64,000 bases of DNA, taken from positions 1 through 64,000 of the forward strand of contig WBMZ01011404.1 in assembly GCA_013400975.1 (NCBI GenBank). Reading direction: 5' to 3'. Source of the DNA: Atrichornis clamosus (taxonomy: Eukaryota > Chordata > Aves > Passeriformes > Menuridae). Within the stretch, counting starts at the first letter, position 1. Each line of letters starts with the position of its first letter. A model generated the notes under the pieces. It was not told where the DNA came from. It did no database searches and was given only the letters and a program-made list of their open reading frames with translations. Positions 35,481 through 46,106 of this stretch are shown here, piece by piece. Both the position numbers and the translations under genes were made by a program.

Positions 35481-38400
35481 CTTCATCTGCCCTGCTTGTG
35501 AGAGCTGCCAGCACTGCATTTGTGAATGTCACCACAGGGCAAGGAGCTGGGAACTCGGGTACAAGGGGAAGAGGAACAAATGAAATCATCAAGGAAGCAC
35601 TGGTGGCAGTCTTTGTACCAAAGCCCCCTTGGTTTGCAGAAGCTGAGAGATGTGACTAAAAGAGTCAGAGAACCCACACTGCTTCCCCCAACCCCACCGC
35701 TGATGTGCACCCACACAAGTTGCCTCTCAGAAGAGGGGGAGTTTTTTTCACTGTACTTCAGGCACACCATGAGCTATGAGCAATCATTTGGACTGGAAGG
35801 CTGTTCTGCAATCCACTGCCTACTCTGGGGGATTAGAGTATCTAATGAGTCTCCTGCCTCTTCTAATTGTTGCCCCTATACAATTACTGAAAAACCTGCC
35901 TCAACATGACCCAATATTCTCTCCCCACACTTGCTAATTGCCCCAGGTCCTTAGTGCTGTGCACGTGGCTATAGCTACTGGGAAATGTTCTCTTGCTCAG
36001 ATAAAAATTGTAACACAGGTACTTAAACTGGGTGGCTTTGTTTATTCATTCAGCTAGAAAAAAAAATAGCTGAGGGAAGAGCCAGCTAAGCAAACAGCAT
36101 GAGAGGAGGTGAGACAACAATGTTTTGTTTAGGCCTAGCCATGCAGTAGGGTCTGGAAGACATGTTCTTAGTGAGGGGCCCCAAAAGAAATCACTCTTAA
36201 CTAACCTATCTGTGGCCTAAGAAATGGCCCATTTTGGGATCCTGAGCAACAAGACTGCAGGTGTTAAGCTCCTCTGAATGAGTGTAAGAGATGGCTGAAT
36301 CTACTTGTGACTGACAGCATTGATGTGACTGAGAGAGCTGGCATAAGTCCTCGAGGTCCAACACAGGTACTCCAGTCATGGGTACCTCTATTAGGAATTA
36401 TTTGCCACAGCTCATTTGGATTCTATTTTGTCTACTCATCCCCCTGCCCAAATTCCATGGCTCTAACCAGTTGCCCCCCAAGGCTGAGAAGTGAGAAGCC
36501 ACCTGAGAGATATCTTCTTTCAGCATCCTGAGATGGTTCTGTATCTCTAGGGCTGAGTTAGGGGATTGAAACAGGGATGAGGTTCTCTGGTTTATACATT
36601 TAATTTTACTAAAGACTGTGATGAGAAAGGACAAGGACAGTAAACTCTTCACCTACAACAGATTTGCTGTTGGGGTGAGACAAGTCCCTGAAAAGAGGGA
36701 AGAAGTTTCAGACACCACTTTCTACAATGCTCCCTTCTCACCAATAGTTATGTTGGCACCAAGAACCAATCTTAGATTGCAGACCCGTGAAGCCTGGTAG
36801 AATGAACCATTCTCCTGGACTTGCATCATGTGGAACTGAATCCATCTCCTCTCTCTCTCTTGTTTTGTTTTGTTTTAATTTCATTCAGGCTTTAAAAGGA
36901 AAAACAAACAGTCAATTCAGGTGTACCACCAGGTACCAGGTATGTTTGTAGTGCACCATCCTGGAATCTTGCTCAGATTCATACCAAAATTTCCTTCTAC
37001 TCCCCTAAAAATTTGGATACCAATCAGATTTGGTAGTACACGTGTGTGCAGAGGCATGTATGTTTCAGATATGTTTCATATATGTTTCATACAAAGAGTA
37101 AACACTCAAAGGGTGCCTGTAAGAGGAATCACTGAATCTCCATTGCACATGTATATGAATCTGCCTTCTTTCTACTTCAAAGGATGGGCAACTTTTACAC
37201 AACAGGCCATGAGCTCAAAAAGTGCTGCACCTTGAAAAGCAGGGTGAAGAATACTCATTTTTTATCTGTATGAACCATACTGAAAAGTTTAGTGCATGCT
37301 GGCCACCCATGTATCTCAGCAATGACTGTTCAAATTACACCTTGAAGAGAAAGTAGAGCCAGAGAGTATGACTCCTACAATGAACAGGCTGCATCTAAAC
37401 ATCGTAATTAAGGTATTGTGCAATGTCTCTGGTACTTAAGTATCTGTAATAATTATGCACCAAGAAAGTAAGTCCAAGACATGTTCACAATCTTCTCCTA
37501 GCCTATGGATTGTTTACACATTCAAGTTCCCATCCCTTCTTCTTGGCAGCTTAGGAAAAGCAGAAACTCAATATGAGGCTACATTGCTGAAATGGCCCTC
37601 TGACAATGTCATTCAGTTCAAAGGCTTTTGAAAATCATCCTTGAATGGAAACTGGAAGGTAGGTTCAAGGTTCAGATATGAGCTTCTGCACTTGTACATC
37701 CTGATAACCACCACCATTCCTTGCACACCAGCATCACCATCTCTTGCTGGTGTTTTAGTCCAAGTTTTGTGCTCCTGTTTCCCCAATGATTGTCACACTT
37801 GCACCCTCAAGTGAGAAGTCCCAGGGATCTGTCTCACAAACTTCAGGATCCTACCGTGAATTAAGTCTGGAAAAGATGGAAAAGTCCTGCCTACCTGTGA
37901 AAAGGCTAGGTCATGGGGAAAGGGCAGCCAAGACAATACAGAGACTGTATTGTCAAGCCCTACTGTGTGCTAGCAGAACAGCCACAGCTAGCCCAGATCA
38001 CCTGTGACTGTGCAGTCTGCTCAGGTAGCTGGTGAGGGTTAGTCAGGGTTTGGCTGAATCCATATGGCTGACAGCCTGGAAGCTCACACCTGGTACAAAA
38101 AAAATTTCTTTCTTGTTTTAAGCCTGTGGTTACTAAGGTCCTCCCATTATCAGCTCTCTCTCCTGTTTGTGATTTTGAGTTCCAAGATTTAACACACAAT
38201 TTTAACATGGGAACACATCCAAAAAGCTCACAAATGAAAGATTGCTATACACTGCACCAAAAATACAGAAGCCCTTGAATGACAAATACTCCTGAGGCCC
38301 TTATACTGACCTTTATACATCGTTCTTTCCTTCACACTCCAGCTATTTAGTTTTAATTTCTTATGAATCTCTTCCCTTTCTTTTTTAAGATTGTTTCACA

Positions 38401-41400
38401 TAGGTGGATTTACACAATGCTTAAGCAGGGCAGAAGGCAAGCACATGGAACATAGACTGCACTGTTTAAGTAATCAGGAAGACAAGGAATGGGACTTGCT
38501 GAATTCCTTCTGGCATAATGTCACCAATTTACTGCTTGTGAATTATCCACAAACCTAATTTTTCTTCAGCCCAGTATCTGCTAGATGTGTATCTGCCAGT
38601 GGACCCTCAGCTTCATTTGAGTGCCAGTCCTTTTGTTATTGAGTTGTGTGATTGGTCACTGAAGTAATTTCATCATTTCTTCCAGCTCACTGCATAGTAA
38701 TAAACCACAAATGAGAGCAGTTCCTGCTGAAACGACTTGAGCTTGCCCACAGACCTGAGGTTCTTCAAATAAGTCAGCCTGTCCTCAGGGGATACTTGGT
38801 AAGCTATGACCAAACCCCTACAAGCTGAACACTGAGTATTTTGAACTTCCACAGTGGTAATGCCATGAGCCTGAGCCACCAGATTACACAGAAGCAGGAG
38901 GAAACCCTTCCTGGAGAAGTGGCCTATGAACAAATGGTAAGGAGATGAACCCATGTCATGCCAAAAAATGTGCCAGTTGTTTGAAAGGACAGTGTGGGCT
39001 AATATTTTGTGTAAGTTTGGGCTTAACAGTGAAGTGTGGAGGTCAAAGGTATGTTTATACTTAGCTATCTTGTCAATCTCTTGGTTATTAGGAAGGAAGG
39101 AGAATATTTATGTTGTCTGGATTTTCATATTCTTGTCATAATCGTTAATATATATAGAAGAGCAAAGGAAGAATTTCATCCTGATTTTCTCTGTTCATTG
39201 CTGCTCTTTTCAACATCAAGGGAAAGAGGAAAAGACAGAGGAAAGACGTTGTGATATTGAATCAATCTGGTGAATACGGGAACAAATCAAGGTCCTTGTG
39301 ACTCCATGATGGCTGCCACCACCCTCATTGCTCGCTGCATGTTCCATGCTGTGTTCTGCCTCGAAAGCAAGATGGATTGGCCACACAGAGAGGATGCAAA
39401 GCATCCCAGACAAATCCAGATAAACTACCAAATTTGGGAATGCCTCATGGAGCCCAGCCCACATTCCAGAACTTGTTGAGGTGCACTCCTCTTGACTCAT
39501 AGCACGAAGTTGGCAAACTACCCACAAAGGGCTTTGAATTCTCTCTGTAATTAATTAGCCACAGGAAAACCTCAGAGAAGAGAGAAGGGAGCAATTTAAC
39601 ACAGCTCTCAGAATGACACAGGATGCTGAAATGCTGAAGAGTTAACCTGTCCCTTCTTCTCACCAACCTGCCCCTTAACAAAGTGTCCCAGAGGCCTTCT
39701 CTGAAGGGGAAGGCCCCTGCTCCAGAACAGATGGTGATTTTGTGGTTAGTTTTCCAAGTCATGAGAATGGCTTCCTTCCAACCTTGCAGGTTTTATACTG
39801 TAGATGACACAAACAAGCAGCATTACTCAGTGAAAAGCTTCCCATCAGCTTCCATGGCAATTGAAAGAGGCCTCATCCTACTGCTGGTCTTCCTGAGATG
39901 CCACTGCTGAGATATGATCTGTCCCTTTGCTGCTCCAAACACCTTCTGATGTCTTAAGATCCAGATCTAGATAACAATGTCCTGAGTGCAAGACTTCCTC
40001 CTTCTCCCTCCTGCCTCCATCCCATGGCTTTATTAATGATATTAGTTTGGGACAAAACAGGAGAGCTTTTCTTGAACAATTCTGCATCCACAGTCATCTC
40101 TGGTCACATCATCCTATTTGGTCATATTTCCCCCAACTACATCTGCTTAGAGGGTTTGAGAATAGCTTAAGTCTGCTGAGTAAAGAGGAACTATTTCAAT
40201 GAGGGGAATTCCTCCTCTGCCCTTCAGCATATGTCTCTAGTGAGTGAGTCCACCTCATTCTGGGCCTTCATTTGTAACCATCTGTGACATTATGAAAAAG
40301 CTGAATTAATTCATCATCACAACATGGTGTGCAGCAAAGAACTCATAATTTCCCCATCATTTACTTACATAGAATAAGTGAATTAAACTGAATTACAATG
40401 GGGAGAAATGAGAAAAAGGCCTTGTTGTCTTCAATTGCAATACTCCACCTAAGTGCCAAATTTGCTACCTCATTACAACTTCTGATGCGTTCAACACACA
40501 GGAAAGAGAGCAACCTGTGTATGCCTCTAATCACTTATCTAATCAAACTTTCTGCTACTTTTGGAGTGAAAAGGCTGGGAAAGAAAAGCTATATTTTCCT
40601 GTCCCAAACTTGAAGTACTAAAATGGCATGTGGTGTATATTTCCCTTCTGCCCTAGACCATCCTCCTGCCCTAGACTCAAGCCACTCTGATTCTTCTTTT
40701 GTCCTGACATGCAACAGCTGTGTGGACACCCAGCAGATTTAAAATTGGTGGATTATTCCAGACCTTTGCCAATATATTGCTCCCAGCCAACCCAGTTCTC
40801 AGCTGCCTTTCTACAGACTTCTGCAATTGTGTAGTGCAGCTGAAAGGGCCAAACTGAAGGGCACATTTGCTTTCCCAGAGCCCTCTTGTGGCAATGAGGG
40901 CGAGCCAAAGAAAGGCCCTTGCCTGCCTGAAAAACAAGAGGATTTTGGGAGGTGCCCTGGATGGGTTTTGCCATCCTGCGATGGCACACCAAGGGCTGAA
41001 CTCAGAGCTGACCTCAGCAAACACATCTTTGCCTGGCTGAAGCAGAAATGTTTACACCACAGGTTGGCTGATGCAAGACCCAAAATAGTCTTCTGTTCTG
41101 GATGTCTGTTGCTGTCCCTTTCTTGGTTTGACAGGGAAGATGTTCTAGCTGATGCTGCCAATGTCTTTTCATGGCTTCACATTAGAAAAGGTGAAGCAAT
41201 CCAGTAATTTTGAATGGGTTGGGAGTTTAAAGAGGCTCAAAAATTTTAACAGAAATGCCTCATCCGCTAAATATGGATTGGTTGCATTTCCAGGTTGACT
41301 TAGGTGTCGGCACAGCCAACCAGGACTCAAAGTTTACTTCAGCCAGAGAATAACCTAAACTACGTCCCAGACTGTCACCCAGAGCCTTTCTACAGACTGA

Positions 41401-42944
41401 GATGTGGTGTACCATACCTCAGGTGAAAAACAGATCCAAGACATTGACATCAGCCTCCGGAGCTGGTACCAGAGTAATATGGTACAGCAGGAGAGGTGAT
41501 GTGACTGAGAGCATCCTATTGCTCCTGCACCATGCCTAGGAGCCTCGCAGTCTGATTCTCAAGGAATGTGTCAATTCATAGCTCTACCCCACTTCAAGAC
41601 ACTGGTCTACATCTTGCTTTTCTGCAGCTTATACGGAAGTGGTCATGGGGGCTTTTTAAGGTTTATTACTGTTGTAAAAAGAGGTAAAATCTCCACTGCC
41701 AGGCAAATAAAGCAGTAGGCAGTGGTCTTACAACATAGCTTTTGCCCAGGATGGAAAATGTCAGTGTCACAGCAATTCCTGCTCCATCTCATTGTTATAC
41801 CTATGTAATGCCAACCAAGAACATCTTCTTTAGCACAGTGGTGCAGAAAAAAATATATGTGAACAAAAAATACCCTCACAGCTAAAGTACTACAACCCTG
41901 CCATTTTTCTACACAGAACAGTTTGATCTGCCAGGAGAGGTGCACACTCTACAAGCAGTTATCCTTGCACTCGGTTCTGAAGAAATCGCCCCCGCAGGAA
42001 GACCGGAATCTTCAACCGGAGCCAAAGATAAAGACTGTTTGGTCTTGACTCAAAAAGTCAAGGACGAAGTGTCTTTCAAACTGTACTGGTGTGGTTTTCC
42101 TGTGACTATTTAAATATCTGTGCTGTTAAATATACAGGTTTGCATTTGTTTTTATTGTGCACATGATCTTTTTTATAGGATTCTTGTGATTTTATTTCAC
42201 AGGATTGGGAGATGTGAAGACATCCTTAGTTTACTTAGCCCAGCCTCTGTAAGCCAAAGAAATCCCATCATCATCTGATCTTGGGAGGAGGGAAATTTTA
42301 TATTTAAGGGAGATAAGAGCATAAATTTTTGCAGGCAACATATTACATTCTGCCTCCTGAATGATAGTTTCTCTTTCATTTTCCTGTTCCGGAACACTAG
42401 CTAGAAGACAGACAACAATGCTGTTAGTGCACCTCTGAGTCCTGCCTTGATTTTTACAGCACGATCACACTGACAGCTCACATTTGGTCTGTGTTCTTCT
42501 ACAACCCCCATATGTTTTTCTGAAGTACTGCTCAGACAGTTATTTTTCCATTCATATAAAGATCATAGCTCATATGCTGACAAGGTTTTTAATTCCATCC
42601 AGCTAGCATCACACTGGGAAATTAACTTCTGAAGTGCCAAGTGCTACATCCGTCTTTTATCAAACTCTATCTCATCAATTTCAGTCCTTTTCTCCAGTTC
42701 AACAGATCATGCTGAATTTCTAACCATTGCTGTAAAAGTTCTGTAATCTGGCCCCACAAAATAGCCACTTGCTATTTAATATGTCCAAATTATTATAGAA
42801 ATTTGGAATTTCTAGACTCTGACACCCTTTGAAGATGGATCTCTAAAGGCCTTCCAGTTTGACAGTTGCCAGCAAACAGGTAATTACTCTTTTAACTTTA
42901 TTTTTCTAATAAAGATGCATAAGGAAGGCATGTCCAGTAAGAAG
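35481..42944. other. Single-copy non-coding DNA, no gene recognised
   Basis: No confident interspersed repeat is seen. Small-scale structure includes a short hairpin with an A-rich loop at 36049-36074, a CT run followed by TTTTG repeats at 36848-36886, and three tandem 11-base units at 37059-37091. Three frames are open together at 40677-41207 without any recognisable domain. AT-rich sequence near 42100-42200 and 42540-42920 is otherwise featureless. Confidence 0.45.
37059..37091 (+). repeat. Three tandem copies of an 11-base unit
   Basis: TATGTTTCAGA is followed directly by two copies of TATGTTTCATA. It is a tiny array, probably from replication slippage. No function is implied. Confidence 0.9.
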
Positions 42945-43320
42945 GGGCTTTGAGTTTGTCTAGTTTAGAGAAAAGGAGGCTGGGGGGTGACCTCATTGCT
43001 CTCTACAACTTCCTGAGGAGGGGAAGTGGAAGGGAGGTGCTGAGCTCTGCCCTGTGGGATCCTGGGACAGGAAGCATAGGAATGGTTCTGTGACAGAGGA
43101 GGTTCAGACTGGATGTTAGGAAGCATTTCCTTACCAAGAGAGCAGTGAAACACTGGAACAGGCTTCCCCGAGACGTGGTCAATGCCCCAAGACTCTTAGT
43201 AGTTAAGAGGCATTCGGACAATGAACTTAACAACATGCTTTAACTTTTGGTCAGCCCTGAAGTGGTCAGGCATCTGGACTAGATGATCATTGTAGGTCCC
43301 TTCAAACTGAAATAGTCTGT
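42945..43320 (+). mobile_element. CR1 LINE 3' end (end of ORF2 plus 3' UTR)
   Basis: The element starts inside the final ORF2 segment (TCTAGTTTAGAGAAAAGGAGG at about 42959-42979, matching the ...FSLEKRR end). It then follows the CR1 order: GTGACCTCATTGCTCTCTACAACTTCCTGA, a purine-rich GGGAAGTGGAAGGGAGG patch, AGACTGGATGTTAGGAAGCA, CACTGGAACAGGCTTCC at about 43151, and CTGGACTAGATGATCATTGTAGGTCCCTTC at about 43275-43304. It is complete at the 3' end and 5'-truncated. It looks the least diverged CR1 in the window. Its tail runs directly into the ATTCT microsatellite. Confidence 0.93.
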
Positions 43321-43545
43321 TCTATTATTCTAGTCTATTCCATTCTATTCCATTCTATTCTATTCTATTCTANTATTCTATTCTATTCTATTCTATTCTA
43401 TTCTATTCTATTCTATTCTATTCTATTCTATTCTATTCTGTTCTGTTCTGTTCTGTTCTATTCTATTCTATTCTGTTCTATTCTGTTCTGTTCTGTTCTG
43501 TTCTATTGTATTCTATGCTATGCTATTCTATTCTATGCTATTTTA
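43318..43545 (+). repeat. (ATTCT)n pentanucleotide microsatellite with GTTCT variants and one N
   Basis: About 228 bases of ATTCT units follow the CR1 3' end. They include a block of GTTCT variants (about 43440-43500) and ATTCTATGCT-type variants near the right end. Position 43373 is an undetermined base inside the array. CR1 copies end in short ATTCTRTG-like repeats, so this array most probably grew from the element's own tail. The true length may differ from the assembly because of the N and the repeat itself. Confidence 0.93.
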
Positions 43546-45160
43546 TATTTTTAACAGTAGTTTAACCTGTGCTATCATTCCTGCCTTGATCCTGAGACTG
43601 TCACTTGAGTCAGCCTCAAAAAATCTTCTGTCAAGGCATATCACACTTATGACCTGCCTTGATTTGGGTAGGGCAGCTGACCTACCATGGGAGAAAGTTT
43701 GGTTAACTTGGTATAATCTCCCAAACTAGCCATAAATGTATTGGCAGCACTGAAATGTTTCCACAGAATTTCAGTTTCATGCAACATTTGCTGTTGATGG
43801 CTTTTTACAGTCAGACTGATTTTCAGTGAATGCTTAGGTGGAAGCATAGGTTTGGATTTTGACCATGTCCATTTTATAGGTGCATTAAATCGCAGGACAG
43901 AGTCAGAGAAAAACAAATAATGCATTTTGTTGCCCATGTGATACCCACTTCTTGCTCTCCATCTCAGAGGCCACCAGCAAGACTGTCCCTACAGAAAGGT
44001 GTGCAACTCTCCTGTACATCTGTGGTCACTGCAGGCCAGCAGTGAGCACAGTGCTTCTCATCCCAGCATTCTTCAACCTCACATCAAAACCCATCAAGAA
44101 AATACACCTGAAAAGAAATCTAAGCTTGGTTATTTTCTTATGCTGCACCATTTAAAGGCAAAACGATTTTCCTTTCCCATAACAGACAGAAATAATTCCT
44201 GTGGTTTCCATCTGTTAGTGAGTGATACTGCCCTGATAATGCACAAAACCACTCCAAGACAGAGGCATCAATTGCACTGAGCAGCACTTCTTAGAAAATA
44301 AAAATAAAAAATGTTTCCCATTTTTACGGTATAATTAGAGCATGAGGGGAAGTGGTTTCTAGTTCTGCTCTATGAATTAGATTTTTCCATTTTCTGCTAT
44401 ATTCAGGGAGGTTTGGGAAGCTGTTAGCATGCAGATAACTAAAAAGACAGTAATTTCAACTTGATTCAATCTGATGCCTAATTCTCATAGAAGAAGGAAG
44501 AAGCTGCTTAGAGCTTTCCCAGATGCTGAGTTGCCATCTTCCTGCCAGATACCCACCTATTTTGAAATGTTTATGACAACTGTTTCACATGTTTGCAATA
44601 ACAAAGACAAGGACAAATTGAGTCGCTGGCCAGTGATAAAACACTCCAAACTCTCTTCTGAATATTTCAGTTATCTGGTTATGTTTTCATTCTCTCTGCC
44701 TCAGCTCATGGTGTTGCTGAAGACACTCAAAGGTTTGCCAGACAACTCTGTAAGACGACTAAGAGAAAAAAGATCTTTTTGAGCACTTGAGCACTGAGGT
44801 CTCCCAGCAGTTTATATATCCACCTATTTTTGGATGCTTTTTTCACCACCATCCTTAGAAACTGCAAATTTGGAGCACAAATCTTGGAAGTTTTTAATGT
44901 TTTTCAGCTGGGGCAAGAGGCAGATTTTTCCCCAGCCTCACTTTCAGAAATAGCCACATTTGTTTCCACTGAAAAAAAATTCATCCCAAGGCAGAGAGTG
45001 ACACTGAGAATTCCATTTCTGATATTCTGATCAAGTCAGATGCAAGCAGAATAGGTTTTTGTGAGAGGCATCAGGTAATCACAGTAAGAGGCACTGCACC
45101 CAGTGCACCCTATAATACAACTGTAATGCAATCAATTCCCATAGCTTGCTATTTCAGAGT
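43546..45160. other. Single-copy AT-rich non-coding DNA
   Basis: Nothing gene-like or repetitive is recognised. Short frames at 44474-44782 and 44830-45030 have no known domain. Confidence 0.45.
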
Positions 45161-45385
45161 GATTTAATTGATTACCAATCAAATTAGAGTAGGATAATGA
45201 AAAATAAATCCAAATCTTAAAAAACACCTTTCCCCCACCCCTTCCTTCCTTGAAATTTATTCCTGATTCTCTACCTCCTCCCCTCAGTGGCACAGGGGAT
45301 CAGGAATGAGGGCTGTGGTCAGTTCCTCACACATTGTCTCTGCTGCTCCTTCCTCCTTAGGGGAAGGACTTCTCACACTTTTCCC

Positions 45386-45768
45386 CTGCTCCAGCATAGA
45401 GTCCCTCCCACAGGAGACATCCCTCCACAAAATTCTCCAATGTGAATCCTTCCTCCAGGCTGCAGTTCTTCATGAACTGCTCCACCGTGGGTCCCATCCA
45501 TGGGATGCAGTTCTTCAGGAACAGACTGCTCCAGCAAGGTCCTCTGCAGGGCCACCAGTCCTGCCATCAAACCTGCTCCAGTGTGGGCTCCTGTCTCCAT
45601 GGGGCCAGAGGTCCTGCCAGGAGCCTGCTCCAGCATGGGGTGCCCATGAGGTCACAGCCTCCTTTGGGTATGCACCTGTTCCACCATGGGGTCTTCCAGG
45701 AGCTGCAGGTGGATGGATCTCTGCTCCACCAGGAACATCCATGGCCTGCAGGAAGACAGCTCCCCCAC
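45386..45768. repeat. Imperfect tandem repeat, 45-52 base units, inside the LTR
   Basis: A CTGCTCCA-type word (variants TTCTCCA and CTGTTCCA) starts units at about 45386, 45432, 45477, 45526, 45573, 45625, 45676 and 45721. Spacings are 45 to 52 bases. Most units continue with a TGGGG or TGGGT word and a GCAG or GAGGTC word. Eight units are visible, each diverged. Lack of stops in several frames of the repeat explains the overlapping 170-175 codon frames here. Confidence 0.85.
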
Positions 45769-45913
45769 CAGGGTCTGCAGGGGAATCTCAGCTCTGGCAC
45801 CTGGAGCACCTCCTGCCCCTCCTTCTGCACTGACCCGGGCATCTGCAGGGCTGTTTCTCCCACATATCCCCACCCCTCTCTCTCCTGCAGCTCTGCAGCA
45901 GTTTTTTCGCCCT

Positions 45914-45922
45914 TCTTAAATA
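45914..45922 (-). promoter_or_regulatory. TATA-like box of the LTR
   Basis: The minus-strand ATATTTAAG lies about 185 bases inside the LTR start, upstream of its GC-rich tandem-repeat part. This is a plausible place for the retroviral U3 core promoter. No functional evidence can be read from sequence. Confidence 0.4.
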
Positions 45923-46106
45923 TGTTATCACAGAGTCACTACCAGCACTGCTGATGGGCTCGACCTTGGACAGTGGTGGGTCCATCCTGGAGCCAGCTGA
46001 CATTGGCTCTGTCAGGCACAGAGGAAGTTTCTGGCAGCTTCTCATAGAAGCCACCTCTGTAGCCCCGCCCCTGCCACTACCAAAACCTGGCCATACAAAC
46101 CCAATA

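Larger units (their letters stand above)
45161..46106 (-). mobile_element. Avian endogenous-retrovirus LTR (solo-LTR-like), antisense to the + strand
   Basis: I recognise the overall sequence as a common avian LTR. In the minus orientation it opens at about 46106 with TATTGGGTTTGTATGGCC, runs through GGTTTTGGTAG, and reaches GTGGCTTCTATGAGAAGCTG and GACAGAGCCAATG. A TATA-like ATATTTAAG follows at 45922-45914. The middle is a GC-rich 45-52 base tandem repeat, and the right part is AT-rich, ending at TTTGATTGGTAATCAATTAAATC near 45161. The extreme 3' part of the LTR and the usual polyadenylation hexamer seem lost or mutated. No gag, pol or env sequence adjoins it, so it is a solo or fragmentary LTR. 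The exact family (ERVL- or ERVK-type) is not assigned. Open frames on both strands inside it are by-products of the tandem repeat. Confidence 0.75.

Noticed and set aside
38673..38954. 93-codon minus frame with a protein-like C-terminus and acceptor-like tract upstream
   Set aside because: I cannot match it to any family, and there is no convincing donor or neighbouring exon.
45306..45954. Overlapping 170-175 codon frames on the plus strand and several on the minus strand
   Set aside because: They coincide with the tandem repeat of the LTR, whose units lack stops in several frames. The region is LTR, not protein-coding.
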